Shown here: positions 22,691 to 34,700 of the stretch, one piece after another
Position numbering within the stretch: position 1 is the stretch's first letter
Layout of the letters: each line of letters begins with the position of its first letter
Assembly: GCF_029227915.1 (NCBI RefSeq)
Contig: NC_079883.1
Location: forward strand, 22,942,001 to 23,002,000
DNA length: 60,000 nucleotides
Direction: 5' to 3'
Source of the DNA: Hydractinia symbiolongicarpus
Lineage: Eukaryota; Cnidaria; Hydrozoa; Anthoathecata; Hydractiniidae
Notes under the pieces: generated by a model
What the model was told of the DNA's origin: nothing
Databases searched by the model: none
What the model saw: the letters and a program-made list of their open reading frames with translations, nothing else
Translations under genes and position numbers: made by a program

Positions 22691-25058
22691 AAACTTTAAT
22701 GATTATGCTAACAGTGGATCTGCCAAGCTTAAACAGAAATCCGAAGGAGTGTTGACTATTACCTGTACATAACGCAATGTCACGGTCAAACGTTATCTGG
22801 TTACATACACTGTCTCACGTGCCTAACATGCATCAGTGCATTTTGCGCTGCGATAAAAGCGTGAAATGGAGACCTGATTTTAGGGTTGGTTTACACGTAT
22901 TTGTTCGCGTCGGCGGTACATCGACAATTTAAGGTTAAATATTCCGGCGACACGCTGGCACTGCACCTCTAAAAGATTACACATATTACACATATTTTCT
23001 GGACCTAATAAAGTATTTGACTGGGTTTATTTCATCAAACTATTACAGTATTATTCCCACTTTTTTATTATTCCCGTCTCTAAACCGTTTAAAACAATTG
23101 TGCCTCTCCAATAAACAAACTCGCATGCACACTGTAAATTCTATCTGCTTTTCTGTGTATATAATTGTTTAGAATATATTGTAGCAGTGAAAACGTTAGC
23201 AATTTTTATGACGTATTAGATTTATCTTTATTTATAGTTATATTTGATAAAGCCGTGTTAGCCATATGAAAGAAAGCGAAAAAGGAGCACTGGGGTCCTC
23301 GTGCTAAGACATCAGTAAAAGATATCCTCGCTTGTTGTATTATACTAGCAGGCTAACGCCCCTGGTCTTCTTGTTTTCAAAATAAATATTAAAAAGCTAA
23401 TCTATATATATAAGGAAAACAGGCACCGCTGTGAAATTTTATTTCCAGAAGTGAACTCAACTAGGCCTTATACTAATCTAATACACGTCAGTACAGGATC
23501 AAGGCGAAGAGAAAGTTTACGCCAGAATGAGTGCACTTTGGTTAAAAAGACTATTAGCATTTCACACTGGCGTAAAAATACTTTCGCACTGCTGGTATCA
23601 GCAAATGGGTGAAATTTAAAATCACTCTTTAAAAGTGCATTTCGTGAAAACTTTACTTCGCATATGACAAAATAAAGCAAATTCGCTGGCAAAAAAATTC
23701 ACGAATTTTTATTAAAAAACAAAGCATATCGCGACTGATGTTATAAATTTCAATCGTATATACAAATTACAACATTGTCTACTAGCTTGCAGCTATTTAC
23801 AAAAAAATCTCAAAAATCTCAATTCACAAAAAAAACCAACAGATTTGAAGCCATTTTTTTTTTGTTTTGCATAGATTCTCATTGACAGGGCGTTATATTT
23901 AAACTTGAGCTTGGAAACGAGGTTGTATAAAACTCTGGTATCCTATGTCGTTCTCCTACTCGGTGCTTAAGGTTATATCTCATTTTCGCTTCTACACAAA
24001 CACACAAAGATATTAATTGTGGTCTCCAGTGGCTACGGGACAAACTAAAAACGTGCAAAGACTTACTACAAATGTTGATTTAAAGGGGCTACGAAACAAT
24101 ACAATTAAGCACTCCAATACTACCCTCAAACCTTTCACATTTCAAAAAATCACGTGCAACAAACGGACCACCCAAAATGTCAAGATGCATGAAATTATAC
24201 ACACTTCACAACCACGTAGACGTCAATTAGTATTTTCGCAAGAAGAATTTTCCCTTTCTTTATATTGTTGTATTCTAAAATCAAACCACTTTGTTGCTTT
24301 TTTGGCGGGAAAATAACTACGGTCTGCAATAATATACAAGAATTAAAAACTTTGTTTTGATGAAGAAGCAAAGGCAACACGAGAAGCAGGATTTCTTGCA
24401 AAATGCTACGTTTAATAATTTTACAAAGGTTATGAGTACCACGAAAAAGATTTGAAGTCACTGTTTCTATCTTGACTTGCTTTGTATGCAATCCGAAGCA
24501 AACTTTAAAAGAATTTAGCTAGCTGGTTAAGTAAAAAAAAGTTAAAAGCACTTCTTTAAAGAAGGCTAGAGTAAGGTAAATATAAGGCATCTTTCCATTA
24601 TTTTCAACTATTTTTACTTGTCAATATGATAGTTGTTTTTGTCCTCAATACTCGTCAACTTTTCATCGCCATTAGCCCGAGCAAGCAAAGGTGCTTAAAA
24701 AAAAAAGGATTGTTACATTTATTAGTTTTACTTCAAGTCATCAAAGTATAAAAGCAATTTTGTAACCCTTTTAACATCAACATCATGAAAAAGTTTACAA
24801 AATTGTTCCAGGAGCTTGTTCAATATAATATTTCTTATTTTTCTATAAATATAAAAAATTCCAAAAAAATAGAATAAAAATATAAAAAATTCTAGCAAAT
24901 CTAAAAAAATATGATCGTTTTCTTTGTAAGCCAAAATTTCATCTATTTTTAAAGTTGAGGAAATAATAATACGGCTTTTGAAATTAGTAGAGACAAACAA
25001 GTCTAAATTGAGTTTTTTTTCAGTAAAAGCGATGCAAGTTAAATAAACCTTGAGATCT
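22691..25058. other. intergenic downstream of SOS
   Basis: No gene assigned. A segment near 23560-23700 (minus) has AAGTTTTCACGAAATG and AGCGAATTTGC, recalling MITE family 2. GGAAACGAGGTTG occurs near 23919. The 3' UTR of SOS should lie just below 25059; AATAAA signals in minus orientation occur at the stop codon and near 24718. Confidence 0.4.
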
Positions 25059-25709
25059 TTATTTTTGTACCTTTCTGGGTGGTATCTCAGGGGGCGCAGT
25101 TACCTCCGGGACAACATCTATACTAGGTTCGCTACTTCTGTGTAGCAATTTGGGTTTCGATCGTCTAGATGGTAACGAGGGCGGTCCAATATCGGATTGT
25201 GCCCTTTGTCGATCTCCTTCCCTATACGGAACAGGAGGTGTATTAACTGGCAATGCAAACGCTGTTTCCTGATTAGTTCGTAGAGCAGCAGGAGTCCTGG
25301 GAGGTAAGCTTGGTGGTTCCACTGGTGCATCCTCCAGAGAAAAAGAACGAGAAATGGCCTCTGGTCGAGCAGGTAACGAAAATTGTTTTTTATAACTAAC
25401 AGGTTTTGCTGGTAGTTCTGGCAGCCTTCCTTCGCTTTTGGGAGCGCGTGGTAATAGCAACGGTGGAGGCTCCTCAATAACTTCATCTTCCTCCTTCTCT
25501 CCACCGTCGGGTTCATCTTCGTTTATTGTAAAAGTGGAAAATGATGACACTGTAGAAGGAGTAGGAGACGGAGGACGACGTCTTTCCAAAATTGGTGTCG
25601 GTTCGACATCCGTCATTTGCGAACTGGAGGATGGTTTGCGACCCATAGATTGCGTTCTGGATCCAGCTTTTATGCCGGGTGATTTAAGATGTATGTCTGA
25701 TTTTCTTAC
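25059..25709 (-). CDS. SOS: SOS exon 29: proline-rich SH3-binding tail
   Basis: The acceptor is CAAATAG|GTAAGAAAA at 25709, in phase with exon 28. Residues 1023-1238 begin [14 protein letters not shown], the counterpart of LKSPGVR in human SOS1. Candidate GRB2 SH3 ligands are [22 protein letters not shown] and PPSLPSR. The acidic-serine segment before them may be phosphorylated. The TAA stop at 25059-25061 lies 8 bases after an AGAAAG|GTACAA donor-like site, so a longer tail by splicing is possible. Confidence 0.88.
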   Translation of the reverse strand, partial: VRKSDIHLKSPGIKAGSRTQSMGRKPSSSSQMTDVEPTPILERRRPPSPTPSTVSSFSTFTINEDEPDGGEKEEDEVIEEPPPLLLPRAPKSEGRLPELPAKPVSYKKQFSLPARPEAISRSFSLEDAPVEPPSLPPRTPAALRTNQETAFALPVNTPPVPYREGDRQRAQSDIGPPSLPSRRSKPKLLHRSSEPSIDVVPEVTAPPEIPPRKVQK

Positions 25710-28700
25710 CTATTTGAGAAGAAAAAAAATTACTTTAAGGGAAGAAAGTTTCGCAGTGTAAAAATCCCCGCAAAATTTTAGGAATTAACTTTCGCGGATT
25801 TAAGTGTTTCTCGCGGGTGTGAACTATTGCGGTTTGCGATTATAACAATAAAAATCGAAACTAAATTATGAGACCATATTTTGACTGAACGTTGTTTACG
25901 TGTTGTAATTTTGTTGATATAAAAATAAAAAAATAAGTAATGCTGTGTTACGATTGCATGCCCCCCTTTATCCTATATAAAATAAAAGCAGTGAAGGAAA
26001 AAAATAATGTATCGCAATATAAGTGTTTTGGATAACATTAAAAAAACCTTGTGGAACCAAATAAGAGCTCTGAACTCTAATTAGATTTGAAGCTTTCGGA
26101 ATAATGGCGCTTATGCGGTCATTTACTGTTGAACAAAGATCAAACAAGGTGTGAGTTATAAAAAATGAAAAAGAAATAAAAGTTTACAAATTTCGTTGGT
26201 TGTTTTGCTTGTCTTGGTTCAATCATAAGCGATGACTCGTACAAGTGATCTTTAAGTTCTTGATCTGTTCGACCAGCATAGGGGTCTAATTCCTCAATAT
26301 ACTTTTTAATTTGTGGTTGAATCTGAAGGTTGTATGGCATGTTTTGATATTTTTGTATTTCTCCGGTGATATCAGCTACCATACGCCTAAAAAAACACCA
26401 TAAAATCGTATATTTTTTGCATTTTGTCTTATCAACATGGTTTTTTGTAAATTTTAAGTGTATATACCTATACGGATATACCTAGGACAAAATACAAAAT
26501 ATACGTGAATTCACTAAATTTAATTCTCGCGAAATGTTAGGACTTGCTAAATCCGTAAAAAGTAGTTCTCGTGAAAATTTATTTTCCTAAAGTAGCAGAA
26601 AAATGCTTGATATAGAAAAAGGGAGATAAAAACAGAATTAAATTATTTGTTAAGGAGATAAAACAGATAAGGGAGATAAACACATGTAAGGGACGAAGTT
26701 TTTTATTTGAGAAAAGGAGATGTATAAGACAGAGAATCTTCGAAATAAACAAAGTCCATTGTTTGGGAGAGGTTAGGCCACGATGTTTACAGTAGAATCT
26801 CCAAAGGAAAGCGTACCTTTTACTGAAGTTGATGATGCCATCTGGACAATTTGGTAAAAAGTCAGGATTACCTTCTTCCGCTTTTAAAATATTGGATAAG
26901 TACACACCTAAATAAAAGTCGTATTACTTTCAGGGTGGCTACAGATTCACACTTTTTATAACTTAGGCTATTTCAGGAGAATTTAAGGTCTTGGGGTCTA
27001 AAACACTAAAAACGCATAAAAACCGTTCTATTTTGCAGAAGATTTTGATGCTAAAAGGAAATGAACAATCAAATTAAACCTTTACTAACATACAGACTGG
27101 TTGGTGTATTTTCAAAACGTGATACTGAAAAGTTAATACGCTGAATGAAAAAAAAGCATATTTAATGACATAAAGGGTTTGCGAAGAATTAATATTTTTG
27201 GTCCTAATTTTAGGTTGTTTAGTAAATATTGCTAAGGGTCCCAATTTTTAGGTTAAAAGATTTTTGTATCTCTTGTATCTAATGTTTGCTTATAATTGAA
27301 AAAATCACGAAAATTTTCACTAAACAAAAACTAATACAGCTAAAGGCTTATTTAGCTATCTTGGTGCAACAGTCGCCTCCTATTAACAGCCAACAACATT
27401 AGTCCTGGTTGCTTCACGTTAATACTGGTATAAACACCTTCATGCAGTGGTCCACTTCAATCAACGTAAAAATAACAGTTTATATGTAAATAATCACATA
27501 ATTTTTTATCTCGATAGCAGTCAGGAACATACATTGTGAACAAAATTAATGTTTTACGTAGGAAAAGTACGAATATGATTAAACCTTTTGTTACTCTACC
27601 TGTCTACCACCAGCTTTTTTTTACTTTAGCAATTATCAATAAGCTAATTTGCATTTGCGGAAAAGGGATTACACGTTACTGAGCGCTGCAGGCTGAATGC
27701 TTTCCCTTGTTCACGTGTTTCTCTTCTTCATACGCTTTTTCAGAAAATTTGAAAATTTCAGTACGAAAAAAAAAAACGAGCAAAGAAAATAGAAGTGGGA
27801 TTACGATAAAAACAAAATAGCTGTTAAAAAAGATGTGGAGACAATTACTTTATATTGGACATCGTTCTAGTAAAGACCTTAAAAAATAAATGCTTACCTA
27901 AGAACGGTACGCAAGGAGGGTTTATAGAACGTAGTTTCTCCGTGTACTTCACGTTGTGTCCGTCATCTGTTAATTCTTTCACGTATTGCAGTGCTTGCAT
28001 TCTCTTCGGTGAAAGTTCCTTGACACAAAAAAACAGTTGAATTACACACATAAGTTTACAACAACAAGGAAACGACCTAAAGTGGTACTTACAATCTGTC
28101 GAAAACTATTTTCGAAAAAACGAATGTCTTAAGAATTTCATAAAGCAAGTGACAAAGAAATTTGTTCAAAATATGAGATGTTCGAATTAGGGGCCAGAGA
28201 TACGTATAGCATGCTGACTTGCTTGCCTATTACGTTTTGAGGTCAGTAGATGGCATCAAATGAACTGACAACACTACATTCAAAGTTCGCTAAAGAAGAG
28301 ACTTGGACATAAAACAATATGATTGCAAGTCGAATACGCAACCACTACACCATCTCCACAAGACTGGTTTAGGCGCTACTACGCAACATAAAGTTATTAC
28401 TTGAGAAAATGAAGCGCTGTCATATACATGCAATGTTAACTTGTTTTTTTAAATTTCACTAATCACTTACTCCTGTTGTGAAGCGAAGTCTATGCACTGG
28501 AGCCGAATTGAGTGCGCCAAGTATTTCCATCATACCATTAAAATTATTCAATTCGATAAACACCTAAAAAAAAGAGAGTGTAGCGCCCACGTAAAGGGGT
28601 CAAAAATTCAGTTGATTAGTGTCAACAAAAATATGCGTTTGATATCAACGGTTTCTTACTACCCTTGAAACCTATATAGTGCACTTCGGTCTTAATAGTG

Positions 28701-31700
28701 TTAATTTGGCAACAAAGGGCGTGCCTAAAATCTGTGTTAATTGACGTTTTTGATTGTAACGTTAATAAATAGGAGGAATTAATTTCAAGCAAGCGTAAAC
28801 AAACAAATAAGAAAAACAAAAGTATTATTACATGCCGAGAATATCTTAGTGCAGGCGTTCTTACCATTAATATATCAATAATTCTAGTATAAACTGCAAC
28901 TCGTTCTTCAAAGTTGTGCGTTTCGCATATGCTGAGTTCGTACCAAAAGGTTAACAAAGTAGAGAGATGAATCATTTTTAACGCATTGGGAGAGAGCTTT
29001 TCTTTGTCCTTCTTCACCCACACGGTTCCAACTAATTCAGATGGTTTGATAGATCTGTAACAGAGACAAAATACTATAAAAACAGGCGTGTAAAAGCCTC
29101 ATTAAAGATCTTATTAAACCAAATCGGGACTTTCAATTATGATAATTCAAGAAAAGAGAACGTTAGGGTAAAACTTTGGCACGTTTTTGTCAATTTTTTT
29201 TAATAAATTTCTTTAATAATCTGAGTTTTGCGGTTCAATGTGTATCACTCTCTAAAAAATTGGAGGAAACTTTTTTTTAGATTCCGTTCTTTCCCCTCTT
29301 CTTAATCTTCAAAGCTTTGTGCTTTTTGACATGTATGGCTTGCGTGCAAAGAACGGAAAAGAAGCCCTGGGTACCAACTTTTTCTTCATTTTAAACATTA
29401 TTTATGTGGAGTATAAATTTATCTTTATGAAATTATTTATGTGGAGTAAAAATTTATTTTTACGAAATTATTTATGTGAAGTATAAATTTATCTTTACCA
29501 AAATAATGCATATCACACCATACGTCTTAACCCCACCTGACCTCATAAAGAGGGTCTCAGTTTTCTTTTAAACACCTTGAACTTCATTTAGATCGGAAAG
29601 TTAATATTTTTGTTCCATTACGAATTTTGAGTTCTATAATGTGGTAATATTAGAATAATTCAATTTATGTCAAAAGAGATATTTATTCGAGTGTTTAACG
29701 CCTTGAGGACATTGACATTTTAATTGTGTCCCAATATACGGCAACCATTCATTTATCTATTGACACGTGGTTAGTACTCTCTATGCTATAGTACCTGAAT
29801 ATTTCGGATTGCATGATGGTTAATTGACGACCAATCTCCAACGGATGAAGCTTAACAAACAAAGGAAGAATAAAATAGATTTAGTCACATCAAAAAAACG
29901 AAAATAGAATTTTAGGTAAGCTACTTTTATTTTAGTTTTTATGGAAATCTACTTTAATTGGAGAAACTTTCGCGAGAGAAACTTTCGCGAACAAGGATTT
30001 TTCAGTTAGAAAGAACCTCAAAATATGTTAGCATAATTGAAAATGTTATAAATTTTCATTCTTGAAATAGAATTTCTAAGTATTTGGTGTGTTTTTGGTA
30101 AAAAATGATAAAATAGCTTACTGGATAAACTTTCGCGAATAAAGAAATTCGGAACTCTCGCGAGGTTAACTTTCGCGAATGAAGAAACCCGCACATTTTC
30201 GCGAGATAAACTTTAGCGAAAATGGCGAAAAATCGTGAATTCGCGGAAGTTTCTCTCGCGAATGTTTCTCTTATTAAAGTATTTCTAACCGGTGAGTAGG
30301 CCATACAAAGCCCTGTTTTAATGAGCCGTAAACCAATCAATTCATTGGATTTTTTCATACTAACCGATTTTCTGTATCAGTCAGATATTAATCATTGTGT
30401 TTGGTTTGTCTATCTATAGTAAGGAATATAACCTGAGGACAAAAGTATAGACCGAGCCTGCAAAGGCCGATACGCTGATCGTGAGTAATATTTCTCCGAA
30501 GATATAAATAAAATAGTTTATATTGTATTTATCAACTGATAGCTATTTTGTTTGGGTTTTTAGAAACCAGGATTATTTTCTAAAAATTTGTGAAACTTAT
30601 AACAAGGTTGTAAAAAACCAGGATTTGATACAGAAAGAAAACGTTCGATTTGAATTCCATTGTATCAATTTCTCCAATACATGCACAAAAAGAAAAGAAA
30701 ACATTCGAATATCCATATATAGAACGTTTTTTAAACCAAAGTTTATTCTTCGTCAGAAGAAAAGTCTACCACAGAAATTCGACGCCATTTCGTTTGTTGC
30801 GTATTGTTGGGATGAATTTTGATATTTAAAATTATCAAGATTTGCGGTTTTTCTAGCGGCGTGATGCGAGGTTTTGGATTTAATGTAAGTTGATTTTTGA
30901 ATATGTATCTAGCTATGTTACCAATTGTCTGGCGTAGTTGTTTGTTTACATTCTTAGCAATCACTTTGGTTGTATAACGCCCGAAGTAAAGGCTTTTTAG
31001 CCAATCTGCGCAGCGGATTTCCCGTATAAACCAATGGGAAATAGCTATCAGTTAATAATTTCTCGCATAGATCGACTAAACGGTTAATAAAATCATTAAT
31101 ACAAAAGGGCTTACAGTGAGTAAAGAGAATTTTTCGATATTATTTGTAAGATGCCATTCGAAAGCAGGTGCGGGAGTGCTGAATGTGTAGACTTCCGGTC
31201 CCACTGATGCTGTTTCCAACTAAAGAAAATGGCGTTGCATGAAATATGGAAGTTTACTGTACAAGCAGATATAAAAAATAATATAATATAGATATATAAA
31301 TATAATATAATATAGATATATAAAATAACCTTCAAATTAAGCAAAAACAAAGATAATTTACCAGTTTAAGCTTACGTCCTACTTGAAAACAAGTTAATTT
31401 TATATGAAAGAGCTTGAAAAAGTTCTCTATAAATCTTTACTATAAAAATATTTACTGTTTGCCGAGACAAAAATCTTGAAAGCTTAGCTAATTATGCAGA
31501 ATTATGACATCATCGATTAAATGCTTAAAAACAATTGCTGGCATAAATGATAATCAGGGTAACTAAGAATTAATAATCATGTAAATATGTTCAAAATATC
31601 GAACTGGATGCGCGAAAACATATTTGCATCACCACATACCTTGATATACCCTCAAAACAACACCTAATTTTCCCAATACATGATGTCCATGCATCGATTA

Positions 31701-34700
31701 GCATAATTATCCAAACTTCTAAGTCAAAAAAAACTTTGAGAACTGATAAAGATTTTTCAAAGAAATAAAAATATTTATTGACAACTTTTCCAACTTTTTC
31801 ATATAATTCGAACTTGTTTTTTCGCAAGAGGTAAGCTTTAAAAAAGGGTGCATATAAGGAAAGAAAAATAGTAATAGAGACACGAAATTCGAGCAATTTG
31901 ATTAAATTTAAATTGGAGTTCACTTACTCTTCTGTTCACAATCTTCTCGATGGTTTCGACCCATTTTCGCGCTGTTTTACTGCGTACTACTCGGGACAAA
32001 AACTTTTGTAATGTACTCAATAGAGTCTCTTCTCTTTGGAAATCATAAAAATGTTGGTCCACCCAATGACGTAACACATTCAGTACCCTATAAACAAAGG
32101 TTCAATTATAAAAAATGGAAACGCAGTTCCATGATGTACCTCTACTCTAGGTAAAGTAACAATCAGAAAGAATACTTTAATGGAAGGAAGTTTTAGAGGA
32201 AAGAAGTTTTGGAGAAAGAAACTTTTGCGCTTTAGCAAAATTTTTGTAATATTCGAGAAAAAGTTCTCGCAGATCTGCGAAATTAGAATTTTTTAAGAAA
32301 AAAACTTTCACGGTTCTATGAAATTAGAACTTTTTGAGGAAAAAGCTTTCGTGGTTCTACGAAATTTCCATTCATTTTTACTAAGAACTATGTTTACACA
32401 ATTGTCACACGATCCTTACAGAACCACTATACGCAATTGCTTTTCATCTAATTTCAATAAGAACTTCGTATTATTATAGCGAACATGCCAGAAATCATAG
32501 CTGATCGAAACATTCTGGTTTACGATCTTACTTGTGGCGCAAAAACTTTTGGGAATTGTTAAAAACTCTCGTCAGGAACTTTTTCCTTAAAATCTTGCAA
32601 TTAACATAAGTACCTAAGCTGTATTGGATGTGAATATTCCTTACGAAATCGCTTCAACTCCTCTCTTGTAACGACAGGTTTGTCACTTCCATTGGCTAGC
32701 GTAGTTGGTTCGGGAATATCATAACGTTCTATCAACAAATCGAGAAGTTCAACAGGATTACTGAACGAGCGATATGTTGTTAAAAACACACGAATGAATG
32801 TTGGATCTAAAAGAAAAGTAGATTGGAAACATGTTATCCTGCATTCTCAAGACCAATGTAGGAGTACATAAACACTACATAACGACATCGTCTTGTTCTT
32901 CTCCGCAGTGTAGTAAAAGTGTAGTGAAAGTAACAAGTGACATGGTATGCAATAGAGTTTGAAGTTTCTTATCTTTCTTTAAAAACATAATGTCATTACT
33001 GAAAAATTTTACCCGCTTTTACCCACATCCTAGCTGTTTCTTACCTTTAACTAGGCGAGATGGATCATGAATAGGATATAGTGGGTTGGGGTTACTTGTA
33101 TTAAAATAGGGGTGTGGCTACCCTCTATGCATATTTTTTAAAATGTAAGAGAAGGTAAGACCATTCTAATAATACCAGTTTTAAATTTTTTGGTAGGTTT
33201 GTGCAATCATATAAAACAGAAGATCAAACACAATGGCTACAAAGAGCTACAATTACTGCTGCAGCTACTGTTGTTTTAGATTTAATGTTTGAGTTAATAC
33301 CTAGAGTTACTCAAACTGCATACCTACCAGCATATTTGTGATATGTCAGCCTCTCAACTAGTTTGTACAATGTGCCACCTTTTAAAACAGGAATACCAGT
33401 GTCATCCTAAAAAAATAACTTCAAAGATTATTTAGTGAAACAAGAAAGTAATCACAAGACTCACATTACGAAATTTATTTATGCTGATGCGTAGTGAATA
33501 TTACCCGTTTCCTAAATTTACATATATAAACAAGTTACGTCTGCGAATGGAATTGAGCAAAAATGGAGTAAGGGATGCAACATTTATTTTACAAATAGAG
33601 AATAAACAATCGAGGAGGGCGAGAGTGTCATTTAAATTTTGTTCTCACAACATTAGACTTTCTCACTAAAACCGTTTCTTTTTCTTTGAGCATAAATTTC
33701 CTAATTTAACATTGATAAAGGCTGGGAGAGGGACTTTTCATAAAATGAGAAAAACCGTTCTAGGGCAACGGAAATAATCTATTAAAAATGTGGTGATTAA
33801 TACCCTCTACCCACGGTGGAATTACAAAACATAACTCCATTGATTTACAGCATACTAACGATTCGTAGTGTCATCGTTACCTAGCATATTTCCCTACTTT
33901 ATTATTTTTATCAATCAAAAAATGCTTTTTTACCTCTCCAGAATCTTCAAATTTTATATTTTCATCCGAATCCTCCTCGGCAAATCTTTAAAAAAACATA
34001 CTTTAACTATATACTATACTATAGAAAAGATAGAATCAAGTGATTTCTACTCCCATCAAACACCTCCAAGTACCCCACACCCCCATACAGCACTATATTA
34101 TGTAAACGAATGCTAAGCTTACTTGTACAGAGAGGGATCAGGAGTGTGTAGCTGTATACTTTGCTCTTCTTCTTGTAATATAACATCTAACATTCGATCC
34201 AAAGTACTAAAAAAAACATAAACTTTAGGCTGCTACACAAGTTAAAGAAGAAAATTTCACATGCATGTTTCTTTATAAGCAACAACAGGTTAAGTTCTTG
34301 TAGTCTTACGCTAAACGTTATGCTGCAGTGTAGAATATTTGTCAGTTTAAAATGTACCATCGAGAAATCTTTTTATATGATACTATTTGACATAATATAA
34401 CCATTCTTAAATATTGCATCAAGTTTTGGTCCAGTCAATTCCCTTCGAAAGAGAGTTCTGTCTTCTAGGCTGCATTATGTGAATGTAACCTTTGAACAGC
34501 AAAATTTAACACAACACAAAAAATGGGCTGAAACCAAAATGCTGTTTATAATAAAACGTGTTGACTTCAATTTTTTCTTAATGTAAAATTTTACGAATGA
34601 GTATGGGAGGGCCAACAAGTTTGTTCCGCTTACCCCAGATGATAACATTTTTCCTAGTGTAAAATTTTACAAATTAGATGGTAGATAAGGCAAACTAGTA

